DNA from: an uncultured bacterium
GTDB taxonomy: Bacteria; Bacillota; Clostridia; Oscillospirales; Ruminococcaceae
Direction of reading: 5' to 3'
DNA length: 64,000 nucleotides
Assembly: GCA_905215965.1 (NCBI GenBank)
Contig: CAJMSD010000002.1
Span: 124,001-188,000 of the forward strand
Each line of letters begins with the position of its first letter. The stretch's first letter is position 1. The notes below the pieces were generated by a model that had not been told where the DNA came from, ran no database searches, and worked only from the letters and a program-made list of their open reading frames with translations. Positions 23,179 to 31,464 of the stretch are shown here, in pieces. A program made the translations under genes and the position numbers.

Positions 23179-24249
23179 ATGTACATTGAGATAGATCACA
23201 GCAGCACAATCTGTGCCTATATGCAGATTTATCAGGAATTGCGAAGTCGTATCATCTCAGGAGCATTTGTGTACGGTGCGAAGCTCCCGTCAAAACGTGT
23301 GCTTGCAAAGGAGTGTCTTGTCAGCATTATAACAGTTGAACACGCATACCAGCTTTTATGCGATGAGGGGTACTGCGAAATGAAGCCGAGAAGCGGCTGT
23401 TATGTTAAGTATTGTTCGGATAACTTCTTTCCTGTATCTGACAAGAAAAATGATTCCACAACACCTTCAAATTCGGCTATTATCCATAATGATAACATCT
23501 CTTTCTCAACGGTTTCGTCATTACTAAGAAAAGTAATCCTTGACAGCGGAGAGCGCATTCTCATGAAATCTCCGACAGGCGGCAGTGCTGAGCTACGTGA
23601 CGCAATATGCCGTTACCTCGCAAGATGTCGAAACATAAACGTTTCAAGCGAACAGATCATCATTGGTTCGGGTGCGGAATATCTGTATGGACTCTGCATC
23701 CAGATGCTTGGCAGAGATAATATGATAGCTTTGGAATCTCCCTCGTATGAGAAGATACGTGCGGTGTATACCGCAAACGGCGCTGTCTGCGATATGCTCG
23801 AAATGGACAGCGAGGGTATCCGTACCGATGAGCTTGAACGCACACAGGCAAAGATACTCCATGTTACGCCGTTCAACAGCTTTCCGAGCCTTATAACTGC
23901 ATCTGCTGAACGCAGACATTATTATCTTGAATGGGCTTCTCATAGAAATGTGGTGATCATCGAAGACGACTACGACTCGGAATTTACTCTGAACGGAAAA
24001 GCACCACAGACGCTTTTCGCTCAAACGACTGACGAGAACGTGATCTATATCAACACCTTTTCCAAAACGATAGCCCCATCGCTGAGAGCAGGATATATGG
24101 TTCTTCCTAAGAAATATCTGACATTGTACAATGATAGAGTAGGCTTTTATTCCTGTACTGTACCTATGCTAGAACAGTTTTTTCTTGCTGAATGGCTTGA
24201 CAGCGGAGAGTTTGAACGCACGATCAGCCGCATAAGGAATAAAACATGA
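23179..24249 (+). pseudogene. pdxR: PdxR-type (MocR family) regulator lacking its C-terminal end
   Basis: MocR regulators join a GntR-type winged helix to an aminotransferase-like domain that senses PLP. The winged helix is at residues 8-75 (YQELRSRIISGAFVYGAKLPSKRVLA) and the aminotransferase-like part starts near 130 (SPTGGSAELRDAICRYL), with IEDDYDSEF and NTFSKTIAPSLRAGYM, whose Lys would bind PLP. The frame ends at EFERTISRIRNKT after 356 residues; family members have about 450-490, so roughly 100 residues are missing. A strong terminator follows within 15 nt. Placement directly after pdxST supports the regulatory target, but function is doubtful. Confidence 0.75.
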
Positions 24250-24262
24250 TGAGATATGATGA

Positions 24263-24300
24263 GCCCCGTATCACTGATTTAGTGATACGGGGCGTTTTTT
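24263..24300 (+). terminator. Terminator after pdxR
   Basis: A 13-bp stem GCCCCGTATCACT / AGTGATACGGGGC with a five-base loop and a T-run. Confidence 0.9.
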
Positions 24301-24311
24301 AGTAGATGAAA

Positions 24312-24977
24312 TCATCCTGGAAGATAGGTAACAGTTATGATCTCAAAATGGTTCTTCCTGCATCGTATCAGTCCGTCCCTCTGCATCTTGCTCAATTCAT
24401 TTGATAGCACAGAGCGTTCCACATTGAGGTAGTCCGCAAGCTGCTGACGGTCAAAGGGTATATCAAACTCACGGGAATGCTTTTGAACAGATACGGTGTT
24501 CAGATACGCCATGATACGACCTCGCACCTGTCTCGGGGCAGTATGAAAGCTCCGGCTCGACAGGTGCAGATTTTTTCTTGTGGTGATAGTCAGAAGATTT
24601 GCAAGTAGTCTCGCCCTTGTATTATCATTGAGGTTTGTCAGCGACTTCATGCTCAGAAACACGATACTGCAATCCTCGGCAGCACATACATCGACAAGCA
24701 TCGGCACATCAGGCAGGAGTGCATAGCTCTCCGCAAAGAACTGTCCCTTACCTACAAGGTTGAGTATCGTGCGGTTTCCCCACATATCATTGCTTTCAAT
24801 AGTAACGCCGCCTGCCGTGACAAAGCAGAGCTTATCGGTGATCTCTCCCGATGAAAATATCATCTCACCTTTATTGTATTTCTTTTCGGCTGCATTAAGG
24901 GCTTTCAGAAGCTCAGATATTTCGGTATCATCAAAGCCCTTGAACAGTATCGAATTATGCAAAACTGTAATATCCAT
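24312..24977 (-). CDS. Crp/Fnr-family regulator, probable HcpR-like activator of hcp
   Basis: Residues 20-115 are a cyclic-nucleotide-binding-type beta barrel (GEMIFSSGEITDKLCFV, GQFFAES), and residues 150-215 a winged helix with recognition segment FDRQQLADYLNVERSVLSNELSKMQRDGLI. The 221-residue length is normal. No Fnr-type cysteine cluster is seen at the N-terminus. It is divergent from the ferredoxin-hcp operon, and a perfect palindrome lies between them. Crp/Fnr proteins next to hcp usually respond to nitric oxide or nitrite stress; the signal here is inferred. Confidence 0.82.
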   Translation of the reverse strand: MDITVLHNSILFKGFDDTEISELLKALNAAEKKYNKGEMIFSSGEITDKLCFVTAGGVTIESNDMWGNRTILNLVGKGQFFAESYALLPDVPMLVDVCAAEDCSIVFLSMKSLTNLNDNTRARLLANLLTITTRKNLHLSSRSFHTAPRQVRGRIMAYLNTVSVQKHSREFDIPFDRQQLADYLNVERSVLSNELSKMQRDGLIRCRKNHFEIITVTYLPG

Positions 24978-24991
24978 ATTTTTCTCCCGAA

Positions 24992-25009
24992 ATGTTGTAA
25001 TTACAACAT
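24992..25009. promoter_or_regulatory. Palindromic operator between the Crp/Fnr gene and hcp operon
   Basis: ATGTTGTAATTACAACAT is an 18-bp perfect palindrome. A TATAAT box for the ferredoxin operon lies at 25030-25035 with no good -35 box. If transcription starts about 7 nt after it, the palindrome centre is near -41.5, the usual place for an activator of this family that touches RNA polymerase. Confidence 0.8.
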
Positions 25010-25063
25010 ACTTTCTCCTTTGATTATACTATAATGGATACAGAAAGTCAAGGAGGTATGGCT

Positions 25064-25759
25064 ATGATACGGAAAATAATTGAGATAGACGAAGAAAAAT
25101 GCAACGGCTGCGGTCTGTGTGCGAAGGCTTGCCATGAGGGTGCGATCGCTATCGTAAACGGCAAGGCTAAGCTCATGCGTGACGATTTCTGCGACGGCTT
25201 CGGTGACTGTCTCCCTGCCTGTCCTATGGACGCTATCCACTTCACCGAGCGTGAAGCGGCGGCTTATGACGAGAAGGCAGTGCAGGCAAACAAGCAGAAG
25301 AAGTCCGCTTGCAGCGGTTTCACCTGTCCGGGTTCTGCATTGCAGAGCTTTACGCCAAAAGAAGATGACAGCGATGTTCGTGTTCCAAGCTGTTTGAGAC
25401 AGTTCCCGATACAGATAAAGCTCCTGCCGACTAATGCACCCTATTTCAACGGTGCTGATCTGCTTATCGCTGCCGATTGTACAGCTTACGCCTACGGGAA
25501 CTTCCACCATGATTTTATCCGTGGGAAGATCACGCTCATCGGCTGTCCTAAGCTCGATGCTGTTGATTACTCCGAAAAGCTGACAGAGATATTCCGTAAT
25601 AACGATATAAAGAGCATCACTCTCACAAGAATGACCGTACCATGCTGTGGAGGTATGGAGTATGCTATAAAAAAAGCAATCGAAGCAAGCGGTAAGGATA
25701 TTCCGCTTGAAGTCGCTGTTATATCGCCGGACGGCAGTATCGTTGAGATAAGAAAATAA
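25064..25759 (+). CDS. 4Fe-4S ferredoxin-type protein linked to hcp
   Basis: A 231-residue electron-transfer protein. Two cluster motifs are in the N-terminus: CNGCGLCAKAC near residue 12 and a second Cys set CDGFGDCLPACP near 42. A later segment has further cysteines (CSGFTCPG, CPKLD, CCGG). It is the likely electron donor to Hcp; such genes often precede hcp in Clostridia. The ATG at 25064 is 7 nt after AGGAGG; the ATG at 25058 is too close. hcp follows 14 nt after its stop. Confidence 0.85.
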   Translation: MIRKIIEIDEEKCNGCGLCAKACHEGAIAIVNGKAKLMRDDFCDGFGDCLPACPMDAIHFTEREAAAYDEKAVQANKQKKSACSGFTCPGSALQSFTPKEDDSDVRVPSCLRQFPIQIKLLPTNAPYFNGADLLIAADCTAYAYGNFHHDFIRGKITLIGCPKLDAVDYSEKLTEIFRNNDIKSITLTRMTVPCCGGMEYAIKKAIEASGKDIPLEVAVISPDGSIVEIRK

Positions 25760-25773
25760 TGGAGGAATATATC

Positions 25774-27402
25774 ATGGAACAGAAAATGTTTTGCTATCAG
25801 TGTCAGGAAACAGCGGGCTGTAAAGGTTGTACCGCTTGCGGTGTCTGCGGTAAACAGCCTGAAGTCGCAGCAATGCAGGACTTGCTTGTGTACGTTACAA
25901 AGGGGCTGTCTGCGTTGACAACTCAGCTCCGTGCAGAGGGACAGGCAGTCGATAAGGCTGTCAATCATCTTATCAGCGTGAACCTGTTTATCACGATCAC
26001 CAATGCAAATTTCGATCTCGACAGCATTACCGTTAAGGTTACTGAAACACTTGCAGTCAAAGAAGAATTGCTCGGACAGGTGCAGAATAAAGAATCACTC
26101 CCCGAAGCAGCTCTTTGGAACGGTTCGGACTATGTCAAGAAAGCAAAGACTGTCGGCGTACTTGCAACAGAGAATGAGGATATACGCTCTCTGCGTGAGC
26201 TGATAACCTACGGTCTGAAAGGACTTGCGGCATATACAAAACACGCAAACGCTCTGCTGAATGATGATGAGGAGCTTGATGCTTTCTTACAGTCGGCTCT
26301 TGCTAAAACACTTGATGACAGTCTGTCGGTCGATGACCTTGTGGCTCTCACGCTGGAAGTCGGCAAGTACGGCGTTCAGTGTATGGCTGACCTTGATGCT
26401 GCAAATACTACAGCATACGGCAATCCTGAGATCACGACAGTTGATATCGGTGTCCGCAAAAATCCTGCAATACTGATCTCAGGTCACGATCTGAAAGACC
26501 TTGAAATGCTCCTTGAGCAGACAAAGGATACGGGAGTTGATGTTTATACGCACTCGGAAATGCTTCCGGCGCACTATTATCCGTTCTTCAAAAAGTATCC
26601 TCATTTCGCAGGAAATTACGGCAATGCGTGGTGGAAGCAAAAAGAGGAATTTGAGAGCTTCAACGGTCCGGTGCTTATGACCACAAACTGCATCGTTCCG
26701 CCGAAGGACAGCTACAAGGACAGACTTTGGACAACAGGTGCCGCAGGCTATCCGGGCTGTAAGCATATTGATGCACCCTACGGCGAAGTAAAGGATTTCT
26801 CGCCGATCATCGAACAGGCTAAGAAATGTCCTCCGCCTACCGAGATCGAAACCGGCTCTATTATCGGCGGCTTTGCCCATGAACAGGTATTTGCACTTGC
26901 CGATACAGTTGTAGAAGCTGTAAAATCGGGGGCTATCCGCAAATTCGTAGTCATGGCAGGATGTGACGGCAGAGCGAAGTCCAGAAGCTACTATCAGGAA
27001 TTTGCTGAGAAGCTGCCGAAGGATACGGTCATTCTCACCGCAGGCTGTGCGAAGTACAAGTATAACAAGCTCGACTTAGGCGACATCGGCGGTATTCCGA
27101 GAGTTCTCGATGCGGGACAGTGCAATGATTCTTATTCTTTGGCGCTTATCGCTCTGAAGCTGAAAGAGGTATTCGGGCTTGATGATGTAAATGAACTGCC
27201 TATCGTTTACAACATCTCATGGTATGAGCAGAAAGCAGTCATCGTTCTTCTTGCTCTGCTGTATCTCGGAGTGAAGAATATTCACCTCGGACCGACTCTG
27301 CCTGCGTTCCTGTCTCCGAATGTGGCAAAGGTTCTTGTAGACAGCTTCGGCATTGCAGACATTACAACCGTTGACGAGGATATGAGGATTTTCGGCTTAT
27401 GA
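25774..27402 (+). CDS. hcp: Hydroxylamine reductase / hybrid-cluster protein
   Basis: Hcp reduces hydroxylamine or nitric oxide at a hybrid Fe-S-O cluster and protects anaerobes from nitrosative stress. The N-terminal cluster motif is CYQCQETAGCKGCTACGVCGK. Later hybrid-cluster ligands are seen in HSEMLPAHYY, TTNCIVPP, GYPGCKHI, GCDGR and the C-terminal AGQCND and HLGPTLP segments. At 542 residues it is complete. GGAG precedes the ATG at 25774. The stop overlaps a following start as ATGA. Confidence 0.95.
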   Translation: MEQKMFCYQCQETAGCKGCTACGVCGKQPEVAAMQDLLVYVTKGLSALTTQLRAEGQAVDKAVNHLISVNLFITITNANFDLDSITVKVTETLAVKEELLGQVQNKESLPEAALWNGSDYVKKAKTVGVLATENEDIRSLRELITYGLKGLAAYTKHANALLNDDEELDAFLQSALAKTLDDSLSVDDLVALTLEVGKYGVQCMADLDAANTTAYGNPEITTVDIGVRKNPAILISGHDLKDLEMLLEQTKDTGVDVYTHSEMLPAHYYPFFKKYPHFAGNYGNAWWKQKEEFESFNGPVLMTTNCIVPPKDSYKDRLWTTGAAGYPGCKHIDAPYGEVKDFSPIIEQAKKCPPPTEIETGSIIGGFAHEQVFALADTVVEAVKSGAIRKFVVMAGCDGRAKSRSYYQEFAEKLPKDTVILTAGCAKYKYNKLDLGDIGGIPRVLDAGQCNDSYSLALIALKLKEVFGLDDVNELPIVYNISWYEQKAVIVLLALLYLGVKNIHLGPTLPAFLSPNVAKVLVDSFGIADITTVDEDMRIFGL

Positions 27403-27829
27403 GAAGAAAAGACCGTGAAGTGACCGATCTCAGCGAGATCATAGAGATCATGAAAAACTGCGATGTATGCAGACTGGCTCTGAATCCGAGCTGGAAGCGG
27501 AAATCAACATCGCTGCCGAGCTCATCGAAGACTGCATCAATGAAAACGCACATGTCGCCCTCGACCAGACGGAATACCAGAAACGCTACGATGCGCTGGT
27601 CGCCCGGTTCGACAAGGCCAAGGGCAGACAGACCGAAGTCACCGATCTGATTGCCGAGCGGAAAGCCCGCAAACATCAGATCGAATCCTACCTGAAAGAG
27701 CTACGGAGCCGGGAGCCGCTGACGGAGTTCCGGGAAACAGACTGGCTGGCGATGGTGGACTACATCACCGTTCACAGCAAGGACGACATCCGGGTGACCT
27801 TCAAGGACGGCACCGAGATCAAAGCATAA
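27399..27829 (+). pseudogene. Chimeric relic: NimA-like flavoprotein start joined to a recombinase C-terminus
   Basis: The frame from ATG 27399 (overlapping the hcp stop) begins MRRKDREVTDLSEI and reaches CDVCRLALN, the start of NimA-like pyridoxamine-phosphate-oxidase-family proteins. After about 28 codons homology stops. From 27467 a second frame reads as the end of a large serine recombinase (ENAHVALDQTEYQKRYDALV, then DYITVHSKDDIRVTFKDGTEIKA). This second part is markedly GC-richer than hcp. A deletion or insertion between two genes is the simplest explanation. Confidence 0.7.
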
Positions 27830-27842
27830 CCCAACAGACGCA

Positions 27843-27879
27843 GCAACGCCTCTGAACCACATCGGCTCGGAGGCGTTGC
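27843..27879 (+). terminator. Recombinase-associated terminator hairpin, left copy
   Basis: GCAACGCCTC pairs with GAGGCGTTGC around a 17-base loop (TGAACCACATCGGCTCG). A nearly identical segment is at 30029-30066, on the other side of the radical-SAM cassette. Confidence 0.7.
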
Positions 27880-27892
27880 TACGTTATATTTC

Positions 27893-28804
27893 TTATTTAT
27901 TTCGTTTTCCAGTATTATCCGACCCTCTGATCTCTTCGTGGTAGAAATAATCCACTATTACTGGATGCCCCTGCGGAACCCTGCCATATGGCATTTCATT
28001 ATCCACGAACGGACAGTCATATGTCTTTGCCATTTCTTCCGCTTTTTTCTCCAAAGCTTCAAAGTAGCTGCGATTATGCTTGTTGTATATCTCATCATAA
28101 AGTGGCAAAAGATCAGGACGCTTTTCGGCAATATAATCCATAATTGTCTTCTTGAAGCCGCCTCGCAGATTCAGATTCTCAAGCCAGAACAAATCGCATT
28201 GATTATGCACACGCTCAAAAATGGCTTCCAAGTCTGTGATGCCGGGAAATACGGGAGATACGAAACAGACTGTGCGGATACCTGCATCGTATATCTTTTT
28301 CATGGCGGCAATTCTGCGTTCAATACTGACTGCGGCATCCATTTCGTTTTTGAAATTCTCATCAAGAGTATTTATCGACCACGAAACGGTAACCTGTCCC
28401 AGCTTTTTCAGCAGGTCAATGTCACGCACTACCAGATCGGACTTCGTGCAGATCAGGATATCCGCACCGCTGCCGATAAGCTGCTCCAACAGCTTTCTTG
28501 TATTGCCAAACCGCTCCTCTTGCGGATTGTATCCGTCAGTGACCGAGCCGATTACCACTCGCTGACCGGAATACTTCTTCGGATTTTTTATTTCAGGCCA
28601 ACGCTTAACATCGAGAAAGGTTCCCCATTCTTCAGTATGTCCAGTAAAGCGTTTCATAAAGGAAGCATAGCAGTACTTACAGGCATGGGTACATCCCACG
28701 TAGGGATTCACAGAATATCCACCCACGGGCAGACTGGATTTTGTCATGATATTTTTTGTTTCGACCTCACCGATGAGAACGCCGTCCATATTTATCTGTG
28801 CCAT
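27893..28804 (-). CDS. Radical SAM protein of the SPL-like type (mobile pair, larger partner)
   Basis: A 303-residue radical-SAM enzyme with the cluster motif CTHACKYCY near residue 38 (CxxxCxxC). SVTDGYNPQEERFGNTRKLLEQL and the IDTLD/SWSINTLDENF segments resemble the spore-photoproduct-lyase-like subfamily. It overlaps the next gene by 13 nt and the trio is one operon. NCBI uses the term radical SAM mobile pair for such two-gene sets with a MarR regulator. No substrate is known. Confidence 0.8.
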   Translation of the reverse strand: MAQINMDGVLIGEVETKNIMTKSSLPVGGYSVNPYVGCTHACKYCYASFMKRFTGHTEEWGTFLDVKRWPEIKNPKKYSGQRVVIGSVTDGYNPQEERFGNTRKLLEQLIGSGADILICTKSDLVVRDIDLLKKLGQVTVSWSINTLDENFKNEMDAAVSIERRIAAMKKIYDAGIRTVCFVSPVFPGITDLEAIFERVHNQCDLFWLENLNLRGGFKKTIMDYIAEKRPDLLPLYDEIYNKHNRSYFEALEKKAEEMAKTYDCPFVDNEMPYGRVPQGHPVIVDYFYHEEIRGSDNTGKRNK

Positions 28805-29481
28805 GCTCTTTGTTCCTCCAATACCTTATTAAAAGACTCCGGCAGCTCCTGAATCATATTTTCATCCCCAATGATAGGTTCAAGATCTTCCTTCATAAAA
28901 ACGGGAATTCCGGCTTCGTGTGCCTGATCCGTAAGTGACCATGCCCATTCCGGCTCGGTACGCACCTTCTTGCTTTGCGCTCCGGTCATGGTACCGACTA
29001 CGAGCCAATCAATGCAGGAAAGGTCTACTTCACCGGGATCATCAAACAGCGGTTCAAATGTCACATGATAATGCTTTGCCCGGATATTCTTCCGAAGAGC
29101 ATCGATTCTCCATAGTTCTGACTTTCTCGTTACCGTCACTCCGAACCACGCATTATCAAGGTCTGTATCAAAACTCAACAAATCAGGTCGCTTGCTCAGA
29201 AAGAGAAACTGGTGCTGTGGGTTTTCACGTATCTTCGCAAACACCTCGTTCCGCCAATCATCCTGCCAACCGGCAAGATCGCTCATACCGGTTAGCAGAA
29301 AATTCTGCGGACGCTTTTTTTCCATCATTTTGAGCTTCCCCGGAAAAAACTCCGGTTTGGCAAAATCATCGATCATATGCCAGCGTTTCACGTTGTTACG
29401 GGCGTAGCAGTATTGACAGCCAACAGTACAGCCGATGACCAGATTCATGTTCTGTATCTGATCCTTTATACAAATGCTCAT
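28792..29481 (-). CDS. Radical SAM protein, smaller partner of the mobile pair
   Basis: A 229-residue protein with cluster motif CTVGCQYCYARN near residue 18. NFLLTGMSDLAGW, FLFLSKRPDLL, WFGVTVTRKSEL and VTFEPLFDDPGEV resemble the DUF5131/phage-Gp37 radical-SAM group. Its ATG overlaps the MarR stop (ATGA) and its end overlaps the larger partner, so the products are probably made together. Function is unknown; DNA or tRNA repair or modification is often guessed for such pairs. Confidence 0.8.
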   Translation of the reverse strand: MSICIKDQIQNMNLVIGCTVGCQYCYARNNVKRWHMIDDFAKPEFFPGKLKMMEKKRPQNFLLTGMSDLAGWQDDWRNEVFAKIRENPQHQFLFLSKRPDLLSFDTDLDNAWFGVTVTRKSELWRIDALRKNIRAKHYHVTFEPLFDDPGEVDLSCIDWLVVGTMTGAQSKKVRTEPEWAWSLTDQAHEAGIPVFMKEDLEPIIGDENMIQELPESFNKVLEEQRAWHR

Positions 29482-29909
29482 TCTTCACGCCACCCTTCAA
29501 GATTTTTTTGAATGCGTTCGAGATATGACTCAAACTGCACAATCTCGTTTTCCGAAAAGCCTTTATAATAGATCCTGCCCATTCCGGCAGAGACATCGTC
29601 ATAATCAACTTTTAATTTATGTGCTTTTTCAGTAAGATAGAGAAGTGTTTTTCGCTTATCCTGCTGATCCTGTTCACGGCGGATAAGGCCGCTTTTCTCC
29701 ATTCTTTCAAGCATGGTAGTAAGCGATGTGATGGCAAGGCCGCATTTTTCCGACACGGTTTTGATTGGCACACCGTCCTCCTGCCATAGCGCATAAAGAA
29801 TACGTCCCTGTGCGCCATTGAAGGCATCGATGCCTTTTTTTAATAAAACCCGCTCGAATATCCTGTCCCCAAGCTGTTTTATTTTCGTTACCAAAAATCC
29901 ACCATTCAT
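29478..29909 (-). CDS. MarR-family regulator of the radical SAM pair
   Basis: A 143-residue winged-helix repressor. The recognition part reads VPIKTVSEKCGLAITSLTTMLERMEKSGLIRREQDQQDKRKTLLYLT, with the D-x-R wing tip typical of MarR. GGAG is 8 nt before the ATG at 29909; a GTG one codon earlier is possible. It is the first gene of the operon, and a large palindrome covers its promoter, which implies autorepression and release by a ligand. Confidence 0.88.
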   Translation of the reverse strand: MNGGFLVTKIKQLGDRIFERVLLKKGIDAFNGAQGRILYALWQEDGVPIKTVSEKCGLAITSLTTMLERMEKSGLIRREQDQQDKRKTLLYLTEKAHKLKVDYDDVSAGMGRIYYKGFSENEIVQFESYLERIQKNLEGWREE

Positions 29910-29917
29910 CACAGATA

Positions 29918-29968
29918 CTCCTATATCGTAGTTTCTATAATTCTACCATATAGGAGCGTTTTTGTCAA
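29918..29968 (-). promoter_or_regulatory. Promoter and palindromic operator of the MarR-radical SAM operon
   Basis: Minus strand: TTGACA (29963-29968), 17 nt, TAGAAT (29940-29945). The 14-base arms CTCCTATATCGTAG (29918-29931) and CTACCATATAGGAG (29943-29956) form an inverted repeat with one mismatch that covers the spacer, the -10 box and the start point. Confidence 0.8.
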
Positions 29969-30028
29969 TGGATAAACTATGAACACTCTTCCAGATAAAT
30001 GAATAATATGTATCACCGAAACAGAGAA

Positions 30029-30066
30029 ACACCTCTGAACCACATCGTCTCGGAGGCGTTTTTTAT
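30029..30066 (+). repeat. Recombinase-associated hairpin, right copy
   Basis: Shares CCTCTGAACCACATCG and CTCGGAGGCGTT with 27847-27877 (two differences over about 30 bp). Here it ends in a T-run and works as a plausible terminator. The two copies lie in direct orientation and bound the radical-SAM cassette. Confidence 0.65.
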
Positions 30067-30084
30067 TTTATAAGAATATCATTC

Positions 30085-30264
30085 ATGAGTGACCGTGCAA
30101 GATTTATGAAGCAAGTTTTTAATATTGATAACTATAGCGATGTTGATCTGTTCTGTTGTGTTGTTGCAAAACATAACATACGCACTCAAAATAAGCATGA
30201 GATAGTCGAGCAGAGTATCTGCATTGATGGGGATATTCGTGATGTACTGAATAAGCTAGTGTAA
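30085..30264 (+). CDS. Small hypothetical protein, possibly a fragment
   Basis: A 59-residue frame (MSDRARFMKQVFNIDNYSDV start) with coding-like composition that I do not recognise. No clear ribosome binding site precedes the ATG; an internal ATG at 30106 is an alternative. A strong terminator follows directly. It may be the end of a gene truncated by the same events that left the hairpin copy upstream. Confidence 0.35.
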   Translation: MSDRARFMKQVFNIDNYSDVDLFCCVVAKHNIRTQNKHEIVEQSICIDGDIRDVLNKLV

Positions 30265-30269
30265 GATAA

Positions 30270-30322
30270 AATCCACCACATCATTGGATAACTAATATCC
30301 TTTGATGTGGTGGATTATTTTG
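30270..30322 (+). terminator. Terminator hairpin
   Basis: ATCCACCACATCA (30271-30283) pairs with TGATGTGGTGGAT (30303-30315), followed by a T-rich stretch. Confidence 0.75.
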
Positions 30323-30329
30323 TAATGGT

Positions 30330-30880
30330 TTCTATGACAACATTTCTAAGCACTCAACCCTATCCCTCAATCGCAATATTTGATATGTATCATTTTTGCG
30401 ATCCTACGCACTTTTCACTCTCTGACAACATTTTGACGCACTACCAAAAGCCAATTATCATTTTGACGCACTAACCTCAGTGTGCAGAAATGTTGTCAGC
30501 CGTTTTTAGTGCGTAGATGTCTTTCCGAATACAGCAAAAACCATACCGGGGTTGAGTGTGCAGTTTAACTGTATAGCCGAAAACCGCCGTAAAATCGGGT
30601 TTTTCAGCTTTCATTCCTTGACATCAGAACCACGCACTCAACGTGCAGAGTATTTGGAAACATGTCTATATTCTTATCATATCAGATGTCTAAACTCTTG
30701 TCAATAAAAAAGTGCCTTCATACAAAGGGGCATTATAATATTTCAATTGCCCGTAGTCTATTGACATACAAAAAAAGTATGTCATATAAGTTGTTTTTCT
30801 GCTTTTGCAATATTGCAAATAAAAACGACACCCTATTGAAATATGATTGGAGCCAGTTATTCCGGCTCCATCTCATTTAT
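30330..30880. other. Gene-free repeat-rich stretch
   Basis: No credible gene. It holds the nested inverted repeat at 30404-30516 and several scattered copies of a GCACT(C)A word in both orientations, including CACTCAACCC (about 30351) facing GGGGTTGAGTG (about 30549) and CGCACTCAACGTGCAG (about 30634). An 84-codon frame at 30662-30916 is Ser/Phe-rich with no family resemblance and was left out. Confidence 0.5.
30404..30516. repeat. Nested inverted repeat with internal direct repeats
   Basis: Outer arms CTACGCACT (30404-30412) and AGTGCGTAG (30508-30516); inner arms CTGACAACATTT (30422-30433) and AAATGTTGTCAG (30488-30499), all perfect. Between the inner arms ATTTTGACGCACTA occurs twice in direct orientation (30430-30443 and 30460-30473, exactly 30 bp apart). 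The arrangement is not a terminator and fits a recombination or replication site. Confidence 0.75.
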
Positions 30881-30882
30881 AT

Positions 30883-31449
30883 TTACTTTCTTTCGTACTC
30901 TTTGAGCCTGCGGTAAAATGTGTTGGCACGCAGGCCCATTTCTTTCTGAAACCATACTGCTGTAATAGCGCCCGCCTTCCATTGCTTGTAAAGTTGACCG
31001 AACTTTATCCAGTCTATAGGTTGAGGCTGCCGACCTTTATATTTACCCTGCGCCTTAGCAATAGCGATACCCTCGCGTTGGCGCTGTAAGGTCTGTTCAC
31101 GTTCCAGCTCTGAGAGGGCTGCGAATATAGATAGGACGAAACGCCCCTGCGGAGTGTCTGTGTCGATATTCTCTTTGGCACTGACAAGAGTTACGCCTTT
31201 GCGCTGCAATACATCGATAATATTGAGCAAGTCTCTGGTCGATCTTCCGAGCCTGCTGATACTTTCAATATATAATGTATCGCCCTCACGGACGTATTCG
31301 AGCATTGCTTTCAGCTCGGGACGGTTTGCATTCTTACCAGACATCTTCTCAGCAAAAATACGCTCGACCTGATATTGCTTCATCAGGGCTTCCTGACGAG
31401 CCGTCTCCTGATGTTCCGTTGATACCCTGATATATCCTATTCTGCCCAT
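30883..31449 (-). CDS. Serine resolvase/invertase (TnpR-like)
   Basis: A 188-residue small serine recombinase. The catalytic Ser is in GYIRVST near residue 10; the conserved Arg region is SISRLGRSTRDLLNIID, followed by GRFVLSIFAALSELERE and a C-terminal helix-turn-helix (GAITAVWFQKEMGLRANTFYRRL). Family length is normal, so it may be active. Its upstream region holds three dyads typical of a res site. No transposase gene is near, so the parent transposon or plasmid is lost or it served a plasmid resolution role. Confidence 0.88.
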   Translation of the reverse strand: MGRIGYIRVSTEHQETARQEALMKQYQVERIFAEKMSGKNANRPELKAMLEYVREGDTLYIESISRLGRSTRDLLNIIDVLQRKGVTLVSAKENIDTDTPQGRFVLSIFAALSELEREQTLQRQREGIAIAKAQGKYKGRQPQPIDWIKFGQLYKQWKAGAITAVWFQKEMGLRANTFYRRLKEYERK

Positions 31450-31464
31450 AGTTCATCTCATTTA

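Noticed and set aside
30662..30916. An 84-codon frame in the repeat-rich stretch
   Set aside because: Low-complexity Ser/Tyr/Phe text, no start signals, partly antisense to the resolvase gene.
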